DNA of 64,000 bases from Kudoa neothunni (taxonomy: Eukaryota > Cnidaria). The stretch lies in NCBI GenBank assembly GCA_964304625.1, contig OZ199839.1:7874001-7938000 (forward strand), read 5' to 3'. The notes beneath the pieces are model-generated. The model was not told where the DNA came from. It saw only the letters and a program-made list of their open reading frames with translations, and ran no database searches. Shown here piece after piece: positions 37,730 to 49,121 of this stretch; position 1 is the stretch's first letter, and each line of letters begins with the position of its first letter. The position numbers were made by a program, and so were the translations under genes.

Positions 37730-39536
37730 TTAATTATGAGATTTATTTATGATCAGTTTCCAAATGTTAATGTATCCATCGTCGCCAGCAGTGATAAAAA
37801 AAGATTTTGAATTTTCAGCTACCTCAATCACTGCATTAATATCTTGTGTATGTGCCTAAAAAAGTTTAATTCAAATCAAAGTGTTGGTTCAATTACGTTT
37901 GGAACTGTACGAACTAATTCTAATAGCTTTTGTTGAGGTGAAAAAGTATACACATTAATAGCATTCTCTCCTCCAACAGAAATGACAAGAAAATTATTGA
38001 AAAATCTAAACAATGTCGTTTTTAAGTTTTTCTAACGAATACATACAAAATATCATAAATAGGTTCTTGATATGCACTGTCATAACAGCAAACAAAAGAA
38101 GGATGACATTCATTATTGGGGTTGTCTGTCAAATCGATTAAACATACAAAGACAATTTCATATCATATACCTCCTGCAACAGCTGATGAATTCGCATAAT
38201 CACCAAGACCTTTAAATTTCAAAACATCCCATACAACAACACGCATATCAGCTCCACAAGAAACTATAATTTATCCGGCTCATTACTCATTACTCAATTG
38301 TATTGTAAAATTATCCACCTAAATAATTGCCATCTGGGCTAAAATCAATGCTCCAAACTGTATTGTTGTGGTAGCAAAGAGTGTCAACACGATACCTAAC
38401 AACTTTCAGTACATGAGGAAACAACAAGAATACCATTCATAATCATCGTCATAGTTAGGCATATAAATGTTGATATTATTGTCATAGCTTGAAGAAGCAA
38501 GCATCTATCAACCGAAAATCATCTCATTTAGGAACAACAGTATATTATTTGTTGTTTAATTAGTGCATAATTTATAGCATAAAATTATAGATTGTATGAC
38601 TAACTCTAGCGCCACAATGTTTTTAAATATATCAATATTAAAATTGTATATCCGCAATAAATTAGTAATTTAGAGAAATATCGATTAAAAAAACTATTTA
38701 GATTAGTCGAAATAAACAATTAAATATTAAAATTAATGTTAATATAAAGAAATACCATTTTTTGGGGATGAAACTTTATTTTCTTCACATCTGCTTTGTG
38801 TTGGTAGAGAGCTGATTCATTTTCAAAAAACTTTTCATTCTCCTCAACTAATATTTGATATATAAGCATATTAAATACTAATAAAATAACATTTCCATAT
38901 CCACACACTGTGGTCTCTGGAGCAGGTGGCCAAATAAGGTTGCAATGCGTGCCAACTCACACATTTGACTTCATTTTCATGTCCTTGTAATGTTTCGACC
39001 AAATTTAGATCGAATCCTAACCCAATAAATTTTCACCGGTCGAAAAACGATCAGTACCTTCCGAGGTGTTTATCGATGGTGAAACACTCCAAATGGACAC
39101 TTGTGAGTCAAAACTTCCAAAAACTATGTAGTTTTCACATGGCGATACCACAACTATTTAAATAGAAATATTTATCATATTCTATAAAAATAATTATAAT
39201 TAATTACTAGATCGTATAGATTTCTTATGAACTTCAAAAACCCCCTTTAAACTTCGATGTGATAAATACTTCATGTCTTTTGATAAAAACCATGCAATAA
39301 CCTAAAAAATCAAAATTCCCAAATGTAGTATGTGTAATAATATTTTACTTTTTTATTCGCATTACTTGAAACAATCGCATTGTATCTCTTTAAAAATTGT
39401 AAACTCCATATTTGGTTTTGATCTACGAGAAAATGGATCTTAGCTAAAAATTAGAATATTTACAATCGGCTTTATCCTTATTTTCAGTTATGGAGATAAC
39501 CTTCTCCACGACGTACTCCTCCAAATTGTGGTCCAT
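37730..39536 (-). CDS. Ciao1: CIAO1, WD40 subunit of cytosolic Fe-S targeting complex
   Basis: CIAO1 is the beta-propeller of the CIA targeting complex that passes Fe-S clusters to cytosolic and nuclear apoproteins. Twelve exons on minus: 39464-39536, 39349-39422, 39208-39301, 39058-39153, 38891-39016, 38756-38847, 38434-38504, 38319-38395, 38171-38263, 38047-38125, 37897-38005 and 37730-37855; phases agree, 369 aa (human 339). Diagnostic stretches are [92 protein letters not shown] and AHTQDINAV near the end. These match the order of human CIAO1 blades. Introns are 38-55 nt except intron 6 (251 nt). The N-terminal blade is the most divergent. Confidence 0.9.
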
Positions 39537-40630
39537 GACTACAAATGCGTGTTATTGTTGCATGAATCGAACTACCAGCAGCGCACATGCAACAATGGTA
39601 TTAAACATGCACGAGTTCGCTATCCAGCTAGATTGGTGCATATATTATCCTTAAATTTGTTGTCGCTCTGTGTTTGAATTCTTTAATAATTTTATAAGCT
39701 AAATAGTTTTTATCTTCTGATCGATGAAAAAAATAAAATTCATATTTCGATAGGCAGAATTTGAAATAATAGTTTACTGGGTAACTTCTGTGCATTTTAA
39801 GTCATCCTCACTTTCGGTGATACTTCGTCATCTTAATCAATCTATTAAATAGTCAGATTCGCTTGTGTAATTGGACAAATTTCTGAATTGTCTATATTAT
39901 ATGCGATCTAGCTAGATTTATTCAGAATGATTGGCTTATTTTTTGTCTTTAATTCTATTAATCAAAAATTGAAATAGCTTAACAAAATATATATATTCGA
40001 AATGGATTGAATAATTTTAATCCTTGGAAAAGATTATCGAATATATTAAACTTCTTAAACACTGAAGCAAAATATTTTGTATCAAAAATAATCAAATATA
40101 GCATTCGCTAAGAAAAGTTCTTAAATTGATCTAGTAAAGAATGTTTTAGTGGTTAAAAATTGTATGATGCGTGCGCATTCATTCAAATAAAAAAAATACA
40201 GCACGACTCAAAATCAACCTATTCACCCGTAATTATGGTAAATTAAATTTTGAATTTAATAATGAAATGCAATAAATAATTATTGAAAGGAAGACAATTA
40301 CAAAATTTATAAAATATTAATTTTTAGCAGGAAAACTATTCAACTATTTTTATACATTCGGTAATCGATTTTCCACATTTATTGTTAATTTAATTAATGA
40401 TAACTCTAAATGTTTCCAATGTTTATGTACACAAATATATTCAATTTAACGGCAATTTTGGGTAAATAATTGACTGTAAAGGGTGCAAAAAATTAACCAA
40501 AATCACGTGACCTCCCGATTTTGCAGGCACTGGCGGCTATTGACACGGAAGTTTTTAATCTAAACTGGCACAGTGTCCATTATTAATCCCTATTTATAGT
40601 CGATCTATAAAGTTTATTTTTTAGAATCTG
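39537..40630. other. Upstream region of CIAO1
   Basis: Presumed promoter side of CIAO1. No gene, clear repeat or recognised regulatory site. Confidence 0.35.
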
Positions 40631-40697
40631 TTGTATTTAATTATTTTTGGCCTTTGTATACCGCTCGCTCCTAAGGGCCAAAAATAATTAAATACAA
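40631..40697. repeat. Perfect 22-bp inverted repeat, 23-nt loop
   Basis: Arm 40631-40652 begins TTGTATTTAATTATTTTTGG and ends CC; arm 40676-40697 is its exact inverse complement. The 23-nt loop (40653-40675) is GC-richer than its surroundings (ACCGCTCGCTCC). A perfect arm of this length between two genes is unlikely by chance even in AT-rich DNA. It could be a hairpin RNA, a small transposon footprint or a recent inverted duplication. Confidence 0.75.
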
Positions 40698-41923
40698 TCA
40701 AAACTATACCTACCTAGATCTAGATATTATGAGCCATGTCAATACTCTTTTACGATTTTTGCACACTTTTTAGAGACACTCGGTTGTACAATATAACGTT
40801 ATTTCCAAAAAAATTAAAAATTTAACGAAGATAAAACATATGAACATTAGAAGAAAAATAAAAAATCATAAAATACTACTAATATCTTCCATGAATAAAC
40901 ATTAAGATAGTTACTGTGAGACATTTCAACACATCCAATATAACAATCCCCAATAGCCTCCCCGAAAAAATAATTAAATTTTTTTGCTAATTTAAAATAA
41001 GTTTCGACCTTTTTCGATTATTGTTAGAATTGGAAATTGAGGTGTACATGTCGTAGAGGGTCAAAATGATTGATTTTTTGTCCATAGTAGTGTGTTTATT
41101 CATCATTGTTATTTCAGTAAAAAGGACGTCAATTTTTTTTAAATACCAAACAAGTGATATATAAGTATTATATTCATGCGTCTTTTTCATGGTCCGGAAG
41201 TGGTTGTGCAAAATCGATTGCGTACTATATTTTTAATTAATTAAATTATTTATGTAATTATTCGATTTGAACTAAATTTTAACAAAAATTATTGAATAAA
41301 GCTGTTTCATATAACCTATCCGCTAAAATTTATTTATATTTAACTATACAAAATTACCTCAACTATTTCGGTGTTTATCTCTCGTCGTTCCCCTAACATG
41401 AAAGGTTTTATATTATTTTTAGTTTAATAAATGACATTAGGTCTTATAGTTGAAACAGAAACAATCTCGTACGCATTATTCAGCTAATATAACAGAATTT
41501 AAAAGAGACTTATTTGAACAGACAAAATTATTAATATTATTATTATTATTATTGAAAGAAATACGATATGAAATATACAAGTAAATAAATATTTTTATCA
41601 TTTTTCATTGTGAAAACTTACAATCAAATAACTAAAATTACATGTTCAATAAGTATTCTACCTTAAAATTATTGTTGTTATTATTATTAACTATCCAATA
41701 AAATTTCATTGCTTGAGATATTTTGTTATATACTTCAGAATATCCAGATATAAAGTATTTTACCAGGTCCTATTTTTTTATTAGATCTGATACTAAAAAC
41801 TAACTCAAAAATTCCATTAGTTTTTATATTAGAAACTAGCTCAAAATGCCATTAGAATTTATTTTGGGGATAGGTCTTATAATCAGGAGAACACTGTATT
41901 CATTGGTGACAATATGTCTGAAT
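40698..41923. other. Intergenic, no gene seen
   Basis: AT-rich, containing an ATT-repeat tract at 41534-41553. A 74-aa minus-strand frame at 40987-41211 is unrecognised. Confidence 0.35.
41534..41553. repeat. (ATT)n microsatellite
   Basis: About six uninterrupted ATT units; a simple repeat with no evident function. Confidence 0.8.
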
Positions 41924-42054
41924 CAGGGACGGCCATTTCGTTCGTTCAAAAATTTTAAAATTGTGATTTTGTTCTGGCTCGTTCACTTTTAACTTGTAAC
42001 AAATTTTGTTCTTGTGAACGAACACGAACAAAGCTCACGCATTTGCCATCACTG
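41924..42054. mobile_element. 131-bp hAT-type MITE with perfect 8-bp duplication
   Basis: It begins CAGGGACGGCCATTTCG and ends CGCATTTGCCATCACTG, degenerate inverted copies. It is flanked on both sides by the exact octamer GTCTGAAT (41916-41923 and 42055-42062). The 8-bp duplication with CAG...CTG ends is the hAT pattern. The interior has GTTCGTTC and GAACGAAC inverted runs and no coding capacity. The perfect duplication suggests a younger insertion than the element at 33829-34697. Confidence 0.8.
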
Positions 42055-42962
42055 GTCTGAATAAGATTTCAAAGCAGGGGTGTATTGAAATAAAAATATG
42101 AATGTAATGATTGTTTAATTATGCTAGTTCCATAGTTAAATTGGTCATATGAAACCACTGATAGTTTTTAATTCAAATAATCCATAACTTTCATTATTTA
42201 TTATATTAAATTACTCATAATAAATAAAAGATAATTTGTCTCTATCTCAACATTTACCTTGTCACAATCATCGTGGTTGTATTTTGATGTTAAAATTCAG
42301 TATTATTTATGCATTTTTGTTTCTATTAATCAAATGTAAAATTCAACATCGATCGAATGTATCATAAAAAGAAAACCACGCGACATTTTAATCAAGCGCC
42401 AATCCAAATTTTATGGTGGTTTCACCCAAAAAATATGAGTAAAAAGATGATCAGGTTAATCGCAATATTTTTATTCAGAATACATATCAATTTCAAATAA
42501 ACGAGATTCTATTGTATATAAACAAAATTTATAATTATTGTTGATAAAAATTAAAGTTAAAATTGCTTAAACAGAAATTTAATATTCACGTATGAATTTT
42601 GGTCTTGAAAAAATTAAGTGTCGAGTTCAATTGAGAAACCTTATAAAATGCCATTAAATAATAAAAAAATTAATCTGTAATAATTAGTTAAAGTCGCTTC
42701 ATTAAATAATGTAAAATAGAATTGTATTTAGGGAACAACATTAACCTCCTAAAAGTATTTTCGTGGGATAAACTTGATTTAAGAGCACATTTTAGTGCAT
42801 TATACATCTTGAAAGTTGAATATATATTCTAATACCAAAATAAAATTTCACATAGTTAAATCATTCAAAAGAAACAAACAAAATAATTTCTGGAAAGATT
42901 TACGCAGAGGGAGTGCTCACGCATTCGCAGTGTCAGTGTATTTGTAGGGCTGTCACATCATC

Positions 42963-43779
42963 ATGGTTGTAAGTTCAAATAATAATAATACCAAAATTCA
43001 ATTATACATAGAAATTTGCACTTATGGTAACAGCTGCACTTGAAAATATTGAGTATTTTGTTCCGAAAACGGAGAATTTTCGTTGGTACATTAAAGTGAG
43101 AACATTTTGTCAGTGTGGACTGCGGTTTTTACAAAAAATGGCATTCTAGTTAAGATGTTCAAGTTGTCAAGAAGAAACAGAGGGATTCGTTTATTTTACC
43201 GCAGAAGTATGCAGCGGTTGTTACAAAATTAGCATAGTTGTGTAACTGCTGATAATAGGATTCGGTAGCTATACCAGGTAGCCGGGGGTACTGCTAATTT
43301 GGTGAAAAAGTGTGATTCTTGCAAAAAAAGTTGTAACATAAGTGATTAATTGGTTTTCAGTCAACTTTATGGTATTTTGTTAACATAACTTTTAGGTCTT
43401 GTTGATAAGTCTGTAAAAAAATATCAAGTATTCATTTATACACAAAAAGTACCCTTATATAGGATGAAAAAAGAATGATGATAAACAAAAATTCCAGCAA
43501 ATTGCTGTTTTTGAAGCTAGAGGTGCCGAGCCTGTCAGCTATGAACCTCCGGTATATTTTTTAATGTTGTTGCTGTTGTATATAATTGGTTTAGCTAAAT
43601 GATTGGCTAGCTTTGTCTTCATTGTCGCCAAAAATTTACGATGTGGAATTCGATGACAATGTAGTTGATTTCCCATAACGTTTTTAATTGTTAACTAGGT
43701 GTGGATTGGCGTAGATGAAAAAAGTGGAGCTGTGATTTCGATATCTGATTTCGATTCTCATTTTATAACTATTAAATAA
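42963..43779 (+). CDS. CZIB: CXXC zinc-binding protein CZIB (C1orf123/UPF0587 family)
   Basis: Conserved small eukaryotic zinc protein of unsettled biochemical role. Exons: 42963-42968, 43012-43095, 43150-43206, 43278-43341, then 43396-43412 plus 43474-43551 (or 43396-43448 plus 43498-43551), 43595-43660 and 43699-43779. Length is 150 or 154 aa; human is 160. It matches human CZIB along its length: MVKFALMVTAALENI, ENFRWYIKLRCSSCQEETEG, AGGTANLVKKCDSCKK, VFEARGAEPVSYEPP and WIGVDEKSG near the end. Both zinc motifs are present, CSSC and CDSC. The first exon encodes only Met-Val. The middle splice is ambiguous: the first option gives better homology (DDKQKFQQIAVFE), the second a better acceptor (TTCCAG). 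No open frame over 60 codons reveals this gene. Confidence 0.85.
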
Positions 43780-46674
43780 CACTTTAAACTACTAGATGCA
43801 ACCAATTTTATGATTATATAATTAAAGTAGTTTAGTTTGTGGCAAATTTCTCGAAAAGTTTAGACTTATTTTTAATGTCAATACTGTCATTATTATTTTT
43901 GTAATTTATTATAACTTTTGCTGATCTATTACATGTTTTACTTTATACTGTTTCTCTATGTATCAGTTGCCAATCATCTTTACCTATAAAAATACATACA
44001 TAAATATAGATAAATAAATAAACATAGGTTGTGATATATGTGTATGCCTGTTGCCACAAGCATTACTATATAAGTGAGATATTCTCCATCTAAGAGCAAA
44101 CATTTAAAACAAATATTCAGGTAAACATAGGTTAAAATTTTTATTTGTTCTGAAATTTTAGCCAAAGAAGTTAATTCTCCATTATTTAATGATGGGAGAA
44201 ATCAAGCATATGAAAATAAAATTTGGACTTCAATTTAACTCATTACAAGGATATAATTATAGGAAATAAATATGCTTATGATTAAGGCGGGAATAAATTG
44301 CTCAGCTAAGTTTTAGCGTATTTTTTGTAATAATAAAGAAACCAATTGAATAAGTATATCACAAATTTCAACTACCTTATCGTTCTTCGCTACTTTTTAA
44401 AAATTGACTAAAAATGATTTATTATAAATTAAGTGGAAAATAGTTATCACATATATGATTTCGTGGATATTTTTCGGCATCTATAGCCTGTATAAACAAT
44501 CTTTAATTAGAGTTAGAATAAATAATAGTGTAATAATTAAGTATTAGGTTAGGATTAATTCATTTCTGAGCGCAGACTATTTTTTATGACTTAGAACAGC
44601 CACATTTATGGTATTACTTAAGTGATAACAATATAATAAATATACAATTTATATCACTTAAAAATTTGGATTTATTTATAAAAGTAACAAATTTAATAAA
44701 CATATTTTTAAGAAATTATAAATAACATTATAATCACGTGAGTTGCCAATTTCGTGTACTTTTCTGCACCCAAAGTGTTCTATTATTATGTCCTGATATA
44801 GTTTTAGTTATATGCCTAAAACTGGGATCATTTCTAAAAAAATCCAATATATATATATATATATGTATATATATATTCTTAAGGTATACCTTCCAAGGAT
44901 ATGATAGGTTCAGTAATAGACAATTTTTTTATTTCATTTGCTCTCCCCTCAAAATAAGATGAGTCATGCAGATTAACTGCTTACGATTCCTCACTTTTTA
45001 AATAATTATTAAAAATATAATAGTAAATATGAATAAAGTTTCGAATTCATCATCTGTCTAAAAAGCTGAAGAGAGAATATTCGTACATGTAATAAAAAAC
45101 TGGAGCTTTTAACAAAATTCAAATTATATTTTGAAATACATGGAATATTAGAAAAAATTCATTATTTATTTTTCAGATTTTCCCTTATTCAAGATATTAT
45201 ATAAAATAACACACAGTTCAAACATTAATGAAACCGATTAATTATTCCTAACTAATTTTCTCAGATATCTACCTATTCAGCTTATTAACTTAATTATAAT
45301 GCGAATATTTGAAAAATATAACCTTGAAATACATAGCGTTAGGATAAAACGTTATTTTTTCATTTATGCGCTTACATATTTTCGTTAATTTGGTCAACCA
45401 GGGCTCGGCGCGCTTTTCCTTAGTTAATAAAAAAATTTAATTTTTAAATTAGTAGCAATGAATATATTGTGATTTCAATAATATTTGATAATTATGCCTG
45501 AGTTAATGATTTTATTTTATCATTGATTGCATAAAAATCATATATGTACAAACGTAGAACAAGTTTGTTGATTATAAGATATTCAACTAAAAAGATATAT
45601 TTTACAATAATAGATATTAAAACGATTATTTTTACGCAATTTCACCTATGTTGAATATTTATATGTGTAAATATAATTTCTTATGGTGGATGGTGGATAA
45701 CTAAAATTTTATTTTTATAATATAGAAAATATTTAAATAAACAAAATAATATAAATGATATGAAATTCAGGGGAATTTTGTTCATAAAAAGGCTATCAAT
45801 CACAATAAAATTGATAATTTCATAATTGTAATATATTTCACCAATCTTAATTAATTAATTAATGAATGAATGAATTTCCTCATTAAAGATATAATGTGAG
45901 TGGAATTTTAAAAAATCAATGCAGATAAATAATTTGGTTAAATTTTTCAAGCAGATTAATAATTAACTTGGCTGATTAATAGTTTGAGTTTTGTTAAAAC
46001 TAGAAAACCAAGTGAGCACCTAACCAAATTAAATAATGAAAACTAAGGATTTTGTAATATTATGGCACTTACGTTAAACAAAGGATGCTCTATTTGTGAT
46101 TTTCATTATAAATTTCATTGGGGAGCGAATAAAAAAGAAATATACAACGATATTCAAACTTAAAAAATTTTATTTTATTTGATGTGTATGAATATAATCA
46201 AAATATATATTTTCCAGTGGCGTGAGTATTCTGAGATATTTGTAGCTAAACAAAATAAATGTTTTAATCTTAATCATAACGATAAATGATCAAAATTTTA
46301 TCAGAAATAAAGTCTATCGTCAAGCTTATCAAATTTAAATCTCCTCCCCGTACAAGAATATATATATACAATCGGTTATAGTATATAACTTACATTGATT
46401 AATAAATTAATCTCGATTTAAACTAAATTTAGTTCCATGAGTGTTTTCGAAAATCAAATATAAACATTGATTCAATAACGAAAAACTTTAGCAAAAATAT
46501 CATTATTTTGTGGTTATTTATTTATAATCCCTATAACAATGAAAAAAAATATATTTTCCAATATTTTTCTGAATTTAATCTATTTATTGCATTACTTTAA
46601 CATTATCCACAAGCTCATTACTCAAAAGCTAAGATTTCATCAATAGGAAAAATAAAAGTTTTTCACTAGTTTTA
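43780..46674. other. Intergenic, CZIB to PIF1
   Basis: AT-rich, holding a TA tract at 44847-44876 and a TTAA/ATGA tract near 45850-45875. Near 45399 CCAGGGCTCGGCGCG recalls the end of the GGGCTCGTA MITE family, but no second end was found. No gene is supported. Confidence 0.35.
44847..44876. repeat. (TA)n tract
   Basis: Alternating AT for about 30 bp with one G. A simple repeat without other signal. Confidence 0.8.
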
Positions 46675-49121
46675 CTATTCAAAATTAATTGTTTTATAAA
46701 AATGCTTCACATTTTGGTCGATATGTACATTTCCTGCTGAAAAACCATACACTTTAAGGTATTTTAGTGATTTTGCTCTTGACAGAGCGACGTAAGTTTG
46801 ACCAGAAGCGAAAACTCTTGAGAGTGAAACTTGAACAACGTCAAGAGTCAGTCCCTAATTATTTGAGATCAGTGTATATATTGAGAATGCACATCACCTG
46901 GCTTTTGTGAATAGATAAAGCCCATGCTAGGGTAAGGGGGATCTGTGTGCGTGTACAGCTGGCGTTTTGATTTCGTTTCACTGTGAATTTTTCCGGTTTA
47001 ATCAAAACCTCTTTTTCTGACATATTAAAATACACCACTGGATAACCTATCAAATAAATGGTCTTAAAAACACATTGCTCGAAAATGAGAGACAATACCT
47101 GTAGTAGGATCAAACCGTACCACATCGCCGGTGGAGCCATTGGTAAGACCAGACGTCACCGACAAATTACAACACAACATCACCTAAATTTTCCATTGAA
47201 ATAGCAATTGGGGTTTCAATGATAAACAATGTATGTATGTATGTATGTATGTATGTATTAAAAGGTATACTCTAGATCCAATTTTCAATTCCAAATTTGA
47301 GGGTACAATAGTTTGTGAGTCTAGCACATTGGAAGCGTCTGTAGGTTGGTCAATCGATTTGTAGGATCTCTTCTCACCATCCAGCTCATCAAGATGTTTT
47401 TGATTGATCGACGACGCTTCAACTTTATGTGTACACAAATTAGTAGGAACAACTCCGTCTGGGAAGTTGTTAAATATGGTTTTTTTGATAAGGTTTTCCA
47501 TAGCATTGTTACATCTATACCAAATCAAATTAGTGAGCACAGTCGACTGGATAAATTCATAGCTGTTTGAAGTGGGATAACGTACAGGCCAACTCTGAGA
47601 TAGTTGAGCAGACGTGAAAATTTCTCATCGTTCTTTTGTCGGTGTATAGTTTTCAATTCGAAATTACATTCTACACAATCCCTCCAACAGTCAACCTACA
47701 ACACCAATAGAAATGGGTATAATAAAACAAACTACACCAAAACAAAAGTTGTTTGTCGATGGGGATTTCGAACGGGAGCTTTTCTCAACTGGAGGAAGCT
47801 GGTAAAAGTCCCCACATAATATGAGTTGAATTCCACCAAAAGGTTTGTTGCAACGCTTCATTGCTCTCGCAACTGTTTCCAATTTGGAAAAGCAATCTGC
47901 CGAAACCATACTAATTTCATCAATCACAAGACATTGGCATCTTTTCCAAAAATCGGCGTAAGGTTTTCGGCCAGCCAACTCAATGCATTTCTCCACTGTG
48001 TGCTCCCCTGTGCCAATACCTATTATCATCACGATTAGCTCACACAAGCCCACTTTTGAAATAACTCACCAGCAAACGAATTTATTGTGGTTCCATTGAT
48101 CTGACTGGCAGCAATACCAGTGCTGGCTGTGACAAAAGTAGACGAAGGAGGTAGATGAGTGATAAGACATTTCATTAGGTAGCTTTTACCAGTTCCAGCA
48201 CCACCTGTGATGAACACACTTTTGCCGCTTAAAATAGCTTTTAAAACTCTCTTCTGCTCGGCGTTTAGTTCGTATTCGTCGATTTTCATTTTCTAACCAA
48301 TTATTCATACTCCAATTCGAATAAGATCATCAATCTTACTTTGGAAGCGTTAGAAAATTTAGTGGGACTAGCTTGAAAATCGTTTTCATCGTAATAACGC
48401 TTTGTTGTGGTATCTGTTTCAGTAAATCGTTTGCCGATAATATCACTTTGTGAGGCAGATTTGAGTCGGCGTAATTCAGCATACTTTGAACAACAAAATA
48501 ATCGGTTTTTTTCCCATAACCAAAAAATACTTTTTTCATCTCATTATTTGTGAGTGGGCTTATTTTTTGAACGGAATTATTACGTATGACCATTCTTACC
48601 AAGCTCGACTCACTACTACTGTTATTGCTGTCAACAGAAGAAAGTGAAGTGTTGCAGCGATCAGCATTTGAAAGAGTTCTTTTTACGAATAGTGTTTTCA
48701 CAAAGACACTCAAATTTGCTGGAGGTACATTAGATAATAATATTAGAATTTGATCTTTCAATAAGGTTAACGTAATTTTTCCTATCGATCCGATTAAGCA
48801 TTTAAACACACAAACACATTCATCTATACCTTCTCTTATAAACTTGGTACTACCTTTAAAATCCTCAAGGATGTATATGTGTTTTTTGTTGGTTTTCGAA
48901 GGTTTTAACACAATACAAATATTGCTGTGTGTGTTTCGGCAAAGTGAAACCTCGGTGTTGTTGCATGAGAAAATTTGATGTTGTTTATTATTTGATGCAA
49001 TTTTTTCAACTCGAACAACAGAACAAAAATTACACAGTGCTCCCACTGCCTCTCCCGCCATTGAGATTATTAATAGCAACGCGGTCATTCCCTCTATAAA
49101 CTCATTTCCCGCCGGTGGCAT
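46675..49121 (-). CDS. Pif1: PIF1 family 5'-3' DNA helicase
   Basis: Superfamily 1B helicase for telomere, replication and mitochondrial DNA. Exons on minus: 48340-49121, 48070-48292, 47736-48019, 47586-47695, 47271-47514, 47099-47183, 46898-47046 and 46675-46854. Motifs: ELNAEQKRVL, Walker A GGAGTGKSYLMK, TASTGIAASQINGTTINSFAG, Walker B VIDEISMVSADCFSKLE, FGGIQLILCGDFYQLPPV, LTLAWALSIHKSQG and YVALSRAKSLK near the end. The order matches vertebrate PIF1, including an N-terminal PPANLSVFVKTL region like PPDRLRRFLRTL, so this is the host gene and not a Helitron. Exons 2-8 join in frame (425 codons). The exon 1-2 join (GTAAGA donor, TTAG acceptor, 47-nt intron) is out of frame by one. Either exon 1 ends elsewhere, translation starts at Met 48289, or there is an indel. 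Introns 2-7 are 40-87 nt. Confidence 0.87.
47231..47258. repeat. (GTAT)n microsatellite in PIF1 intron 5
   Basis: Seven GTAT units lie inside the 87-nt intron 47184-47270, which accounts for this being the longest PIF1 intron in the model. On the transcript it reads as ATAC repeats, open in the exon frame, so a retained intron would add Thr/Tyr/Ile/His repeats. Confidence 0.8.

Noticed and set aside
40631-40697. Transcription terminator hairpin
   Set aside because: Rho-independent terminators are not expected in this animal genome, and the hairpin is not adjacent to a gene end.
44738-44962. 74-aa frame across the TA repeat
   Set aside because: Much of it is translation of a simple TA tract; no homology recognised.
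47184-47321. C-terminal IHTYIHTYIH extension of the PIF1 exon at 47271
   Set aside because: It is translation of a GTAT microsatellite inside an intron with standard donor and acceptor.
46675-49121. Helitron helicase (PIF1-like domains are common in Helitrons)
   Set aside because: There is no Rep domain, the gene has at least seven introns, and its N-terminal and C-terminal regions follow the order of host PIF1.
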